In this document: positions 15,544 to 24,928 of the stretch, piece after piece
Position numbering within the stretch: position 1 is the stretch's first letter
Layout: each line of letters starts with the position of its first letter
NCBI GenBank assembly: GCA_002683195.1
Contig: NYSW01000109.1
Coordinates: 1 to 54,844 of the forward strand
Direction of reading: 5' to 3'
Length of the DNA stretch: 54,844 bases
DNA from: Phycisphaerae bacterium
GTDB lineage: Bacteria > Planctomycetota > Phycisphaerae > Phycisphaerales > SM1A02
Made by a program: the position numbers and the translations under genes
The notes under the pieces: model-generated
The model's database searches: none
Told to the model about the DNA's origin: nothing
The model's input: the letters and a program-made list of their open reading frames with translations, nothing else

Positions 15544-17532
15544 TCAGCCGGGGAGAACCGGTGGCATGGGACAGGACAGAGCCGAAGCGAGGGCTCGAAG
15601 CAGTTCCACTTCTTCGATCGTCGCGTGACCGTCTGCACAAATCCCTTCGACCGCCGCGTCCAGAAGTCTCGATCGGTCCGAATGTCGGAGTCTCTGGAGT
15701 TCATCGAGAGAATGATCGAGTTTCGCGACCGAGCAGTCGCTTCGACCCGGGAAGTCGGCATTCCCCACGCCGGCCGCGGCGGCCGCCGCCCGGAAGGCTC
15801 GTTCAGCCTGCGCCGGATCACGGGAACCGCTCCAGGCGATCATCGCGAGAACGGTGCGAACGTCGCCCTCGAGCATCGAAAGAGATCTGTTCGGTTTGAC
15901 CGATCCCCGGTCACCATCCATCAAGGCGGCGAAATGTCCGCGGAGAATTCGACCGAACAACCATTCAAAACGATCTCGTTGACCATCGGCGTCGATCATG
16001 CCCTGGATGATGGCGAGGTACTTTCGAGAATCGGACGCGTCCATTCGAGCCAGGGCCGGCATGACCAGATCCACCAGGACCAGCCGGATCTCGGGAGCGT
16101 CATGGGTCAGCTTCCGAACCGACTTGTGGAGACGGTTGAGTTCCGTCGCCGTCGGGTGATCCAGCTCGGACTCCAGCAGCGTTGCTTGAATCGATCGAGC
16201 CTCGGAATCCTCGGACACCAGAAGAAGAAGCGAGACCGCTCTGGCACCCACCAGGTCATGGGCGGAATCTCGAATCGTCTTCGGAATCGAAGCGATCAGG
16301 GTCCGGGCGTATGCCAGATGATCGTTGGTCGCATTCCCCTGCCGCGCAAGGCTGTCCCGGACCTGGTTCGCCGAACGAGTTCGCCAGTTGACGGCGCCGG
16401 TCGAATCGTCTCCCGCAAGCCCCGACACCGGCGCGACGCCGGCAGTCGATTCACCGGCATGCAGACCACTGATTCCTTCTGTGGCTGCCGCTCCCGAACC
16501 TGAACCGTTTTCCGACCGACCACCCTGAACCTCGGAAACCGAACGGTTCTCGATTCGGGCGATGCGGATGGGGAGGGGGGGATGGGTGGCGAAGGCCGTC
16601 TGCAGGGCGGGAGTGAAGAAGAAGTGTTCGAACTCGCTCGCCGCCGCCTGAGACATGTCGTTCTTCGGAATGCCCCCGATCTTTCGAAGCGCGTCGGCGA
16701 TACCGGAGGGATTACGGGTGTAGTCGACGGCCGAAGCGTCGGCCAGAAACTCCCGCTGCCGACTCACGGCCGCCTGGATGAGACGAGATACCAGGGTGCC
16801 GATGCTTCCGATCGCCATCAAGGCGAGCCCGGCGATCATCATCGCCAGTCCCAGGGCAGGCCCGGGATTGTTCTTGCCACCCCGACTGGAGAGCAGCATC
16901 GGTCCGATGAAACGAAGACAGATCCAGCCGATGAAACCGATCGCCATGATCCCGAAGATGAGACCCGTGATGCGGATGTTCATCCTCATGTCACCGTGGA
17001 CGATGTGACTGAACTCGTGTGCCATCACTCCCTGGAGTTCGTCGCGTGAAAGCTGCTTTATGCAACCGGTGGTCACGCCGATCACGGCGCTGTCGACCTT
17101 GAATCCAGCCGCGAACGCGTTGATCGAAGCATCATCGATCAAGTACACCGGGGGTACCGGGCACCCGGAGGCGATCGCCATCTCCTCGACCACGTTGAGG
17201 AGCTTTCGAAGGTCGGGCTCTCGACTGTCCGGGTGGACGAGGGTTCCGCCCAGCGATTCCGCGACGACCTTGCCTCCGGCGGAGAGCTGGGCCGTCTTCA
17301 CCAATGAACCGATGCCGACCACCAGCACCGTTGCACCGAAACTCGCCAACAGCACTTCAGGCTGCCACCAGCCGATCGGGGCATCACCGTCGGCTGCACT
17401 GGTGACCAGCACCGCCGCGACGATGAAGTAGATGAGGCTCGCTATCCCCAGGATCGCGACCGCGAACAGCAGGATGAGAACCGTGGTCTTCGACCTCGCC
17501 CGATCCTGATCACCGACGAAATCCATCACCAT
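15544..17532 (-). CDS. M48-family (HtpX-like) membrane zinc metalloprotease with C-terminal TerB-like extension
   Basis: A 662-residue protein. Two hydrophobic segments lie at about 17-45 and 60-78, the zinc motif is AHEFSHIVHGD (His172, Glu173, His176), and the third ligand is probably in REFLADASAVDYTR. Two more membrane segments (about 187-210 and 225-250) separate them, as in HtpX-like proteases that degrade damaged membrane proteins. Beyond about residue 340 the chain continues with a low-complexity Gly/Ser/Ala linker and a helical region ending in EGICADGHATIEEVELLRALA, which resembles a TerB-like helical domain with an acidic metal-binding loop. Ordinary HtpX is under 300 residues, so the tail is an added module. 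An alternative ATG is two codons in. It lies between the GH35-like gene and the DUF5993/DsbB pair, all leftward. Confidence 0.85.
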   Translation of the reverse strand: MVMDFVGDQDRARSKTTVLILLFAVAILGIASLIYFIVAAVLVTSAADGDAPIGWWQPEVLLASFGATVLVVGIGSLVKTAQLSAGGKVVAESLGGTLVHPDSREPDLRKLLNVVEEMAIASGCPVPPVYLIDDASINAFAAGFKVDSAVIGVTTGCIKQLSRDELQGVMAHEFSHIVHGDMRMNIRITGLIFGIMAIGFIGWICLRFIGPMLLSSRGGKNNPGPALGLAMMIAGLALMAIGSIGTLVSRLIQAAVSRQREFLADASAVDYTRNPSGIADALRKIGGIPKNDMSQAAASEFEHFFFTPALQTAFATHPPLPIRIARIENRSVSEVQGGRSENGSGSGAAATEGISGLHAGESTAGVAPVSGLAGDDSTGAVNWRTRSANQVRDSLARQGNATNDHLAYARTLIASIPKTIRDSAHDLVGARAVSLLLLVSEDSEARSIQATLLESELDHPTATELNRLHKSVRKLTHDAPEIRLVLVDLVMPALARMDASDSRKYLAIIQGMIDADGQRDRFEWLFGRILRGHFAALMDGDRGSVKPNRSLSMLEGDVRTVLAMIAWSGSRDPAQAERAFRAAAAAAGVGNADFPGRSDCSVAKLDHSLDELQRLRHSDRSRLLDAAVEGICADGHATIEEVELLRALASALSCPMPPVLPG

Positions 17533-17562
17533 GAACCGTGATCCCTGTTCGGGGTCCGCGAT

Positions 17563-20295
17563 TCAGAAGCGAACCACCACCTTTGATGGGTCGGCCCCGC
17601 CTTCGTCGAAGATCTCGAGTTCGAGTCGCTCGCCTTCAGCGAGGAGTGAACCGGGGATCGAGACTTCAGGGACCTCGGAATTCCGGGCGATCCGTTCGCC
17701 AGGTGCTCGCAGAGCGTACCCGCCGAGATCGACTCCGTTGACCCGAACCCGACCCCGGGTCAGGCCGTCCAACCGAATGGTGGCACCGCCGGTGGGAATC
17801 GAGGCCGACCGGCCCTTCTTCAAGGGAAGGACGCCGCGCATCCATCGCGGCCCCGTCGAATCACCGGTGGGGGCTCCATTCCAATTGCCGATTCGCGGGT
17901 CCGGAGCCGGCTCGAAGCGTCGAACCCGCCAGGCATCGGCCGAAACGATTTCTTCCACGACCTCCAACAGGGAACACGTCGGTTCGATACCGGCTTCCGC
18001 GACGAATTCCAGGGGCAGGATCAGGATCCGATTTTTTCCAGCCTTGAAGTGTTCGTCGTCGGCACTGGAAAGTCGCAGCCTCGCTCCTTCCGCTCCAAAG
18101 GATGCGATGGCCGTGCCGTTCAGCAGAACGATGCCCGCCGCGCCGGGTTCGATCTCGAGCAGGACCGATGATTTTCGTCGATGCGTGAAGGTCAGCTCCA
18201 CTCCGGAACTGGATGTCAGTTCACCTTCTGCGGCGCCGGGAATGAACGACATGACCGAATACGGATCGATCGGGGGATGATCGACGGCGGATGTCTCGAC
18301 CCCGGCCAGAGGTTTGACCGACACCAGCGCTCCGGGTCGATCTCCGTCGGCGGGGGCGCGAACTCCCTCCACCGGCCTCGGCCGGTGACCGGCGAACAAC
18401 GCGAGACGGTGCTCGCCCTTGAGAGACTGAATTGGAATCTCTCCATCGGCGAAACGACCCATCGACTCGTCATCGATCCAGACCTGCACGTCCGCAAGAC
18501 CCCCGAGAAGCCGGAGGGTCTGGGATTTCGATTCTTGAACCTGCATCGTCGCCGTGAACCAGGCGTGATCCAGACCAGCGCCCATCGATGCGAGTCCGAG
18601 ATCACCGTCCATCGGAATCGAACGCGGATGCGATGGATCACGGGGATCCGGTTCCGACCACGCGGACCAGGCACGGGCTTTTCGATTTCTCGGCGTCACC
18701 GCTTCAAGGACCTCCGGTCGGGTGACGGTCCCGTCGATCGCGATCCGAAGGGGCTCTGATTCACCCGAGGCCTCCACCGATCCGTCGGGTCGAAGGCACG
18801 AAACTCCAATGAAGATGGCCTCCACTCCGTCGGGACCGAACTGGTCGAGAATCTGGTCGCCACGCTCTTCATCAATCAGGACGACGGTGAAGGAACCGAT
18901 CTTCTCGATCACGGGGTCGAACTTCACGCGGCTCGCCCGCCCGCCTCCGGGGGCGGTCATCTCCAATGGACGGCCGTCGATCGAGACCTCGACTCGTTCG
19001 CCCGCGGGGGCCGAAAGCAGGAGCATTCGACCGTTCAGCAGCGGGAGCGGGGTTCCGGTGGTCACATCGAGACGGCCCTGACCAGCCAGATCGGCGTTGA
19101 AGACCCGCCAGGAGACCTGATGACCTCCGAAGGAGATCGGGACCCGTCTGCCGGTGCGATCCACGAGCGGAACTCGTTCATCTTCGCCACGACGAAAAGC
19201 CATGACCAGATCACCAAGGGCACCAGGTCGCGGAATGACGATCGATCCGGGGGAGTCCTGATCGAGATCCCGCACCAGCGGTTGTCCATCGGGATCGATG
19301 CCCGCTATCAGGGAGGCGAAGTCACGGACGAATCGGGCCACTCTTCCCACGACCCGACCTCGCTCCGTCGGCCGGCCGAGACCATCGACCAGGGGAGACA
19401 CGAAGGGTGCGGGGGAGATCGGACCGTATTCGTCCCGGCCGGTCGCACCGGCAGGAAAGACCCCGTCGAAGGCGTGAGCCACGATGGAGTGGCCACCCGC
19501 TGCGATGACCCGGGCGACTCGATCAGCCAGGTCCGATGGATCGGCCGGTGAACCACTCTGACCGGGACGCCGGAACGCCGACGACTGATCGTCTCGGTTG
19601 ATCACGCAGATTCTCGGCATCTCCGGCTGGACCGTGGCCACCTGCCGAACATTGGAGAAGAGGCCATCCCAGCCGGACCAGGTTTCGATGGCACCTTCGG
19701 CCGGAGACCAGAATCCGTTCGCGGTCAGGATCGGAACGGTGAAACCGCGCTCCCGGGAATACCGCACGAGTTCTTGAAGGTAGTTGGGCCCCGAAGAGGC
19801 CGAACCGCTCCGCCAGTCGTGCTCGACTTGAATCGCCAGGAGCGGCCCGCCGCCGTCGCGATCCGCCTGCAGATCGACGAGTTGCTCCGCCAGTTTCGCG
19901 TACCACTTCGAGACCAGTTCAAGGAAGCCTGGAACTCCTGATCTGGGTTCGACCCCGGAAAGATCACCGATCCAGGCGGGTAGTCCACCGCCGTCGAACG
20001 GAGCACCCACCGCCGGACCGATCCGAAGGATGGTTCGCAGACCGACCTCATGAGCCTCCCGGCAGAATGCGGCGACATCGAGTCGACCGGTGAAGTCGAA
20101 CCCGCCCGGGACCCGTTCGTGCAGGTGCCAGGGACAGGATGCCATGACGGTGTTGAAGCCCAGGGAAGCGAACGACCGAAGGGCCGTCGATCGGACCGAG
20201 GGATCCATGGCCGCGTACTCGACCCCCGCACCGGAAATGGCGGTGCGGCGGCCAGCGATCATGAGACTGTGGGAGTCGATGGTGATTGGGGGCAT
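17563..20295 (-). CDS. Glycoside hydrolase family 35-like protein (beta-galactosidase type)
   Basis: A 910-residue protein whose first 330 residues follow the GH35 barrel: SLGFNTVMASCPWHLHE, GGFDFTGRLDVAAF, GLRTILRIGP and GGGLPAWIGD. The acid/base position reads LLAIQVEHDW (Glu158), where GH35 enzymes usually have QVENEYG. The nucleophile segment reads IETWSGW (Glu204), matching the usual tE-x-W-x-GW pattern. The remaining 580 residues look like beta-rich accessory domains (jelly-roll segments such as VQVWIDDESMGRF and RVRVNGVDLGGY). No signal peptide is visible, so it may act in the cytoplasm on imported oligosaccharides. It precedes the M48 gene by 30 bases on the same strand. Both catalytic glutamates appear kept, but the altered acid/base context leaves substrate open. 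Confidence 0.8.
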   Translation of the reverse strand: MPPITIDSHSLMIAGRRTAISGAGVEYAAMDPSVRSTALRSFASLGFNTVMASCPWHLHERVPGGFDFTGRLDVAAFCREAHEVGLRTILRIGPAVGAPFDGGGLPAWIGDLSGVEPRSGVPGFLELVSKWYAKLAEQLVDLQADRDGGGPLLAIQVEHDWRSGSASSGPNYLQELVRYSRERGFTVPILTANGFWSPAEGAIETWSGWDGLFSNVRQVATVQPEMPRICVINRDDQSSAFRRPGQSGSPADPSDLADRVARVIAAGGHSIVAHAFDGVFPAGATGRDEYGPISPAPFVSPLVDGLGRPTERGRVVGRVARFVRDFASLIAGIDPDGQPLVRDLDQDSPGSIVIPRPGALGDLVMAFRRGEDERVPLVDRTGRRVPISFGGHQVSWRVFNADLAGQGRLDVTTGTPLPLLNGRMLLLSAPAGERVEVSIDGRPLEMTAPGGGRASRVKFDPVIEKIGSFTVVLIDEERGDQILDQFGPDGVEAIFIGVSCLRPDGSVEASGESEPLRIAIDGTVTRPEVLEAVTPRNRKARAWSAWSEPDPRDPSHPRSIPMDGDLGLASMGAGLDHAWFTATMQVQESKSQTLRLLGGLADVQVWIDDESMGRFADGEIPIQSLKGEHRLALFAGHRPRPVEGVRAPADGDRPGALVSVKPLAGVETSAVDHPPIDPYSVMSFIPGAAEGELTSSSGVELTFTHRRKSSVLLEIEPGAAGIVLLNGTAIASFGAEGARLRLSSADDEHFKAGKNRILILPLEFVAEAGIEPTCSLLEVVEEIVSADAWRVRRFEPAPDPRIGNWNGAPTGDSTGPRWMRGVLPLKKGRSASIPTGGATIRLDGLTRGRVRVNGVDLGGYALRAPGERIARNSEVPEVSIPGSLLAEGERLELEIFDEGGADPSKVVVRF

Positions 20296-20520
20296 GGAAT
20301 CGGGTTCGTCCGGAAGTTCGGTTCAGACTCGCAGATGTCATTCTCCCAGATCAATCACTCCGGGAAGGTCGGGAGCTCGGACCCCTTGATACGAATCAGA
20401 ATGGCCTCTGGATCGTCTGATTTCAGTCGACTGGAGGACCTTTCCACAGCATCCGATAGGCTTCAAGGCTCGAATCCGACGATTCAAGGCCTTCAGAGAC
20501 CTCTGAACACCTTTTCCGGG

Positions 20521-22254
20521 ATGAATGGCATGCATCGCCCCCTCAATGGTTTCCTCACATCACTGACCACCTTCATCCTTCTTGGATGCGGGAGCCAGCA
20601 ATTGAAGGAAACCAGCCTTCGGACCGACGACCTGCTTCGAGAGCGAAACTCCGCCCTCGCGGATGGTGGTCGGACCGCTCCCGAGCTGGAACTCGACCTC
20701 TACCCCGAGGGAGACCCCTTTCCGGAAGCGATCGAGACGCCAGACACCACGGATCCCGAAGCGACCGACCTTCCCTTCGAGGCTCGAAGCGAGGCCGACT
20801 CCGAAGCCGAGGCGGTCATCGCTCGAATTCGGCTGCTTGCCGTCGCCCCCGATGACGCCCGCCCACTGACCCTGGATGAAGCTCTGGACTTCGCCCGCGT
20901 CAATGCGGTCGAGTACACGGGGGCCGAGCAGAGCTATCTTCTCGCCGCCCTGTCGGTGATCACCGCCGAGTATCTGTTCCAACCCAGTTTCTTCAACGAG
21001 ACGAAATTCGAGATCGGCAAGGGCATCAACCCTCGATACGACGCCGCCTTCCGAGCGGTGAATGATTTCGGTGTCCGCCAACGGCTTCCGTACGGCGGCG
21101 AGGTCACCGCCCGATTCCTCGCGGACATCACCCAGTCGCTCGATTCCGCGAGCACCGACGATGGTGTGCAGAGCGCCACCTTCGTGCTCGACGGACGGGT
21201 GCCGCTGCTCCAAGGTGCCGGGCTCGCCGCCCGCGAATCCCTGGTCCAATCAAGGCGGAGTCTCGTCTACGCCGCCCGGTCCTTCGAAGCCTTTCGTCGT
21301 GACTTTCACGTCGCCATCGTGACCGACTACCTCGACCTGGTCCTGCAACTCGATGCGATCGCCAATGCGCAACGCGGCGTGGAACTCAATCGTCAGGTGG
21401 AGGAACGTGAAGTCGCCCTCGTGAGTGCCGGACGACAGGATCCGTTCCAGGCCGACCTCGCACGTCAGGCGACGTTGTTCGCAGTGGACGGTCTGGCGAG
21501 TCAGCAGGAGGCGTTCCGACTCTCCCTCGACCGGTTCAAGGTGCGTATCGGAATGACCCCCGAGGAATCAGTGGTCATCGTGCCCATCGAGATCCAGCTG
21601 CCGGTTCCCGATCAGAGTCAGGACGAAGCGGTACGCCATGCCTTCGAATTCCGACTCGATCTCCAGACCGCCCGGGATCGACTCGAGGACTTCCGCCGCC
21701 AGATCGATCTGGCGGAGAACGGCATGCTGCCCGCCCTCGACCTCGTCGCCAACGTCCGGACGAACGATCCTCAACTCACCGACGGCGTGAACTTCGACTT
21801 CAGCAGCGCCCTCTACAGCGCCGGCATCAATTTGAGTCTTCCTCTCGACCGGATGGACGAATCAGTCGCACTCCGGGAGTCGCAGATCCGTTACGCCCAG
21901 GGGGAACGTCAGTACCAGCGAACACTCGACGATGCTGCGGTGCAGGTCAGACGAGATCGCCGCGAGATCGATCTCGCCCAGTTCTCCCTCCTTCTCCAGG
22001 AGCGAAACGTGGACATCGCTCGCAATCGGATCGCGGCGATCGACGCCGCGCCGGATCGGGCCACCGCTCGTGACCGCACCGACGCGGTTTCCGGACTTCG
22101 TGATGCGGAAGATGGACGAGATCGTTCGAGACGAAACCTCCAGGTTTCGATCCTCGACTATCTACGATCGACCGGACTGCTCCGAATCGGCACCAATGGT
22201 CGACTCATGCCACTCCCCAACATGCCGGTCGGTGAAGTGATCGGCAATCGCTAG
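20521..22254 (+). CDS. TolC-family outer membrane efflux lipoprotein
   Basis: The open frame extends much further upstream, but I place the start at the ATG at 20521 because it gives a lipoprotein signal peptide (TTFILLGCGS, acylated Cys23). The 577-residue product has an acidic linker (about 45-110) and then the outer-membrane-factor fold. Its helical hairpins contain SLVYAARSFEAFRRDFHVAI and RQIDLAENGMLPALDLVANV, and its strand segments include SSALYSAGINLSLPL. Such proteins form the exit duct of tripartite efflux or secretion pumps. No inner-membrane pump or membrane-fusion gene is adjacent, so it is an orphan here. Its stop shares CTAG with the stop of the convergent cytochrome gene. Confidence 0.82.
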   Translation: MNGMHRPLNGFLTSLTTFILLGCGSQQLKETSLRTDDLLRERNSALADGGRTAPELELDLYPEGDPFPEAIETPDTTDPEATDLPFEARSEADSEAEAVIARIRLLAVAPDDARPLTLDEALDFARVNAVEYTGAEQSYLLAALSVITAEYLFQPSFFNETKFEIGKGINPRYDAAFRAVNDFGVRQRLPYGGEVTARFLADITQSLDSASTDDGVQSATFVLDGRVPLLQGAGLAARESLVQSRRSLVYAARSFEAFRRDFHVAIVTDYLDLVLQLDAIANAQRGVELNRQVEEREVALVSAGRQDPFQADLARQATLFAVDGLASQQEAFRLSLDRFKVRIGMTPEESVVIVPIEIQLPVPDQSQDEAVRHAFEFRLDLQTARDRLEDFRRQIDLAENGMLPALDLVANVRTNDPQLTDGVNFDFSSALYSAGINLSLPLDRMDESVALRESQIRYAQGERQYQRTLDDAAVQVRRDRREIDLAQFSLLLQERNVDIARNRIAAIDAAPDRATARDRTDAVSGLRDAEDGRDRSRRNLQVSILDYLRSTGLLRIGTNGRLMPLPNMPVGEVIGNR

Positions 22255-24845
22255 GGCGTCTCGTCGGCCCAGGCATCAAGTTCCCGAGGAGACCAGGGCT
22301 GACGACGATCCGACGTCGCCTTTCGAACCTCGGCGACGAATTCCGGGGTCACCGGGTCGGCATCATTGTTCCAGGCCTGGCGAACATAGGTCATGATCGC
22401 CGCGAGGTCGGCATCCTTCCGAAAAGGAGCCGCCGGCATCGACTGGTCATAGATCCGACCGTGGACCTCGATCCGACCCTGAAGGCCGTGCATGAGGATT
22501 CGAGCGAGGCGTTCGGGGCTTCCCGTGACGAACGGACTCTCATCGAGCGGGGGGTAGACCGGGGGAAGTCCGCGACCATTCGCCTGGTGGCACGTCATGC
22601 AGTGAGCGAACAGTGATCGACCACGGGAGATCAACCCCGCGGAAGACGTGTCGTAATCGACGAGCTGCTCGATTCCCGGGCGTCCGGGCCAGGCCAGGGT
22701 CGGATCGATCTTCCGCGCGGCACTGGTGATTCTCGGATCACAATCGCCCGGACCCGCAGAGAGAACCGCGGACCATCCCACCGGCTCACCACGAAGATCC
22801 ATGCGTCGAGGCTTCTTCGAGTCAGGCTTGGTCCGTGCCGAGACCCGGTCGATGATGATCAGGCTCGATCCGATCGAATTCTCCGACCATTCGGTCGCCA
22901 ACGCGAGTAGCGCCGTGGCGCCGTCCGAACCCCGACGTTGAAGCATCGCGTCGATCATTTCAGTCAGGACCTGGCGCTGAGCCGCACCGCCCCGACCAAG
23001 CCAACCATTCCGAACCGGATCGCCTTGAACCCGCAGCATCTGGATCTCTCGACCCGCGATTCCTGCGAGCACCGCCTTGCGGATACCGGCATCCGCGGCA
23101 TCCCTGGCCAACACGCCGTCAAGCGCCGGAAGGGCTTCGGCGGATGGAAGCGAGCCGATCGAAAGAACCGCCTGCATCCGAACACGTGGTTGTCCGTCCT
23201 GCGAAAGGTCTTCCAGAATGCCCACCGCCAGATGCGGAGGGAGTGATTCCGCCACTCGAGCCGCGTGCTCCCGGATCAGAGGATCATCATCGCCGGCTGC
23301 CGAGGCGATCAATGAGGAGTCGACGCGATCGATTCCCTCCAACGTCCACATCGCTTGAAGGCGACGGGCGACGGGAAGATCGGAATCGAGCACCAGATCC
23401 CGAAGTCCGTTCTCGACCGAGATCGCTTCTCGTTCGACCAGGAGTCGCTGGGCGACATCCCGGACCGCACCATTGTCCTCATCGCGAAGCAGGGTCACCA
23501 ATGCAGCATCATCAAGGGCAGCCAGATCACGACGCGGTACAACGGCCGGAGCGTCCTCGTCCACGATTCGCCAGATACGGCCCAGTCCGACCGGCGCCGC
23601 GAGACCACGATCTTCGACCTGCTTCCGAAGCCAGGTCGTCATGTAGATCCGATGTTGAACGACACCGCGACCGAAATCCACGACGTAGAGGGCACCATCG
23701 GGGCCGGTCAGGAGGTTGACCGGTCGAAACCGCTCATCCGTCGATGCGAGGAATTCCTCGCGCTCGTAGGTCGGCGTCGCGACCGGAACCCCGTCCTGAT
23801 CGTTCAGTTCGTATCTCTTGACGAGATTGCCTGCGGTTTCGCACACGAACGCATCACCCACCGCATCACGAATCGATGTACCCCGAAAGATCTCCGGTCC
23901 GCAGGCCGCCGTGAATGACTGGAGAGTTCCGTCTTCGCGAAGGGTTCGACTCTGATAGCCGCGATTGACCCCGGGGTTCGGTCGGACGGGCCAGGTCGAA
24001 CGATCCCTCGCCGCTCGCCGGGGGACGCCGGGGAGACCGCCCGCCTCCGGATTTCTCGCCGCGTAGTGCTTCGGGAACGAATCATGAATGAGTGGGTCGC
24101 TGTTCGGTGAATAGAAGAGTCGCCCCTGATCGTCCCTGGCCACTCCCCACTGCCCATGACCCGGAACCCGTCGGGTCTCCACGTCGAGACTTCCATCCTC
24201 GCGTCGATGGAATCGGAATGACTGATGGTGCTGTGATGTCTCGTACCAGTTGTCTATTCCGTACCGAAGTCCGTTTCCCGCATGCTCGGGATTCCCGATG
24301 CCCTTGAACCCCGCGACCAGAACCTGGGCGTGATCGGCCCGACCATCACCATCCAGATCCCGGCAGTAGAGAAGGTTGGGTGGTTCCACCACCAGCAGCC
24401 CGTCGAAGGCCGGTGCGATCGCACGGGGAAGGACCATCTGATCCAGAAAAACGGTTGAAGCGTCCATCGTGCCGTCACCATCGAGGTCTCGAAGGCGAAC
24501 GATTCGACCGATGGGGGCCTCCTCGCCATGGCCGTCGGCATCCGGCATGTAGCCGCGCATCTCGCAGACCCAGAGATCACCGGATGCATCGAAGACCGCT
24601 TGAACCGGATCGCCGATCATCGGCTCGGATGCCACCAGTTCGATGCGATGACCCGGTTGAAGACTGAACGCCGCCTTCGATTCCTCGGGAGACAAAGGGG
24701 GTGAGGGTGGAAGTCTCCACGCCTCGGGGAGATCTCGTTGCAGCTCGCCGGCTCGATCACCATTCTGGGCGAAGGCCTGCGCACCAGACATGAAGATGAT
24801 CGCGGCACCAAGGACCGGCAAGGAAGATCGTGTGGGATCAGTCAT
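22251..24845 (-). CDS. PVC-type dehydrogenase/HEAT-repeat protein with C-terminal cytochrome c
   Basis: A large secreted protein of about 864 residues, typical of planctomycetes. After a signal peptide (to about residue 27) comes a beta-propeller-like PVC dehydrogenase domain with PGHRIELVASEPMI, DPVQAVFDASGDLWVCEMRG, repeated DLDGDG motifs, and NLLTGPDGALYVVDFGRG. Helical HEAT-like repeats follow (about 430-620). A single cytochrome c domain carries the haem motif CMTCH and a later Met in DQSMPAAPF as likely sixth ligand. It probably oxidises an organic substrate in the periplasm. The open frame starts with GTG at 24848, but the next codon, ATG at 24845, is preferred because TAGACT lies six bases before it. 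It is divergent from the DUF1080 gene. Confidence 0.88.
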   Translation of the reverse strand: MTDPTRSSLPVLGAAIIFMSGAQAFAQNGDRAGELQRDLPEAWRLPPSPPLSPEESKAAFSLQPGHRIELVASEPMIGDPVQAVFDASGDLWVCEMRGYMPDADGHGEEAPIGRIVRLRDLDGDGTMDASTVFLDQMVLPRAIAPAFDGLLVVEPPNLLYCRDLDGDGRADHAQVLVAGFKGIGNPEHAGNGLRYGIDNWYETSQHHQSFRFHRREDGSLDVETRRVPGHGQWGVARDDQGRLFYSPNSDPLIHDSFPKHYAARNPEAGGLPGVPRRAARDRSTWPVRPNPGVNRGYQSRTLREDGTLQSFTAACGPEIFRGTSIRDAVGDAFVCETAGNLVKRYELNDQDGVPVATPTYEREEFLASTDERFRPVNLLTGPDGALYVVDFGRGVVQHRIYMTTWLRKQVEDRGLAAPVGLGRIWRIVDEDAPAVVPRRDLAALDDAALVTLLRDEDNGAVRDVAQRLLVEREAISVENGLRDLVLDSDLPVARRLQAMWTLEGIDRVDSSLIASAAGDDDPLIREHAARVAESLPPHLAVGILEDLSQDGQPRVRMQAVLSIGSLPSAEALPALDGVLARDAADAGIRKAVLAGIAGREIQMLRVQGDPVRNGWLGRGGAAQRQVLTEMIDAMLQRRGSDGATALLALATEWSENSIGSSLIIIDRVSARTKPDSKKPRRMDLRGEPVGWSAVLSAGPGDCDPRITSAARKIDPTLAWPGRPGIEQLVDYDTSSAGLISRGRSLFAHCMTCHQANGRGLPPVYPPLDESPFVTGSPERLARILMHGLQGRIEVHGRIYDQSMPAAPFRKDADLAAIMTYVRQAWNNDADPVTPEFVAEVRKATSDRRQPWSPRELDAWADETP

Positions 24846-24851
24846 CACCTC

Positions 24852-24857
24852 AGTCTA
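24852..24857 (-). promoter_or_regulatory. TANNNT box (TAGACT) six bases before the PVC cytochrome ATG
   Basis: TAGACT then GAGGTG then ATG on the minus strand. It argues for the ATG at 24845 rather than the GTG just upstream. The GAGGTG looks like a ribosome-binding sequence but directly abuts the ATG. Confidence 0.45.
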
Positions 24858-24915
24858 GAGGGATGGTGGATCGAATCCGAATCAAGAGACGTTCTTCCGG
24901 ATTGCCCGGCACCGG

Positions 24916-24921
24916 TATCCT
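24916..24921 (+). promoter_or_regulatory. TANNNT box (TATCCT) seven bases before the DUF1080 ATG
   Basis: TATCCT then CAACACC then ATG. The same hexamer and spacing occur before the M16 peptidase gene. It faces the divergent TAGACT box about 60 bases away. Confidence 0.45.
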
Positions 24922-24928
24922 CAACACC

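Noticed and set aside
20455..20480. GGCTCGAATCC resembling a tRNA T-loop
   Set aside because: The preceding 75 bases do not fold as a tRNA and there is no CCA end.
20050..20520. Upstream extension of the TolC frame
   Set aside because: It overlaps the divergent GH35 gene and lacks a signal; the lipoprotein signal peptide fixes the start at 20521.
24846..24848. GTG start for the PVC cytochrome gene
   Set aside because: The ATG one codon later is preferred; a TAGACT box lies exactly six bases before it.
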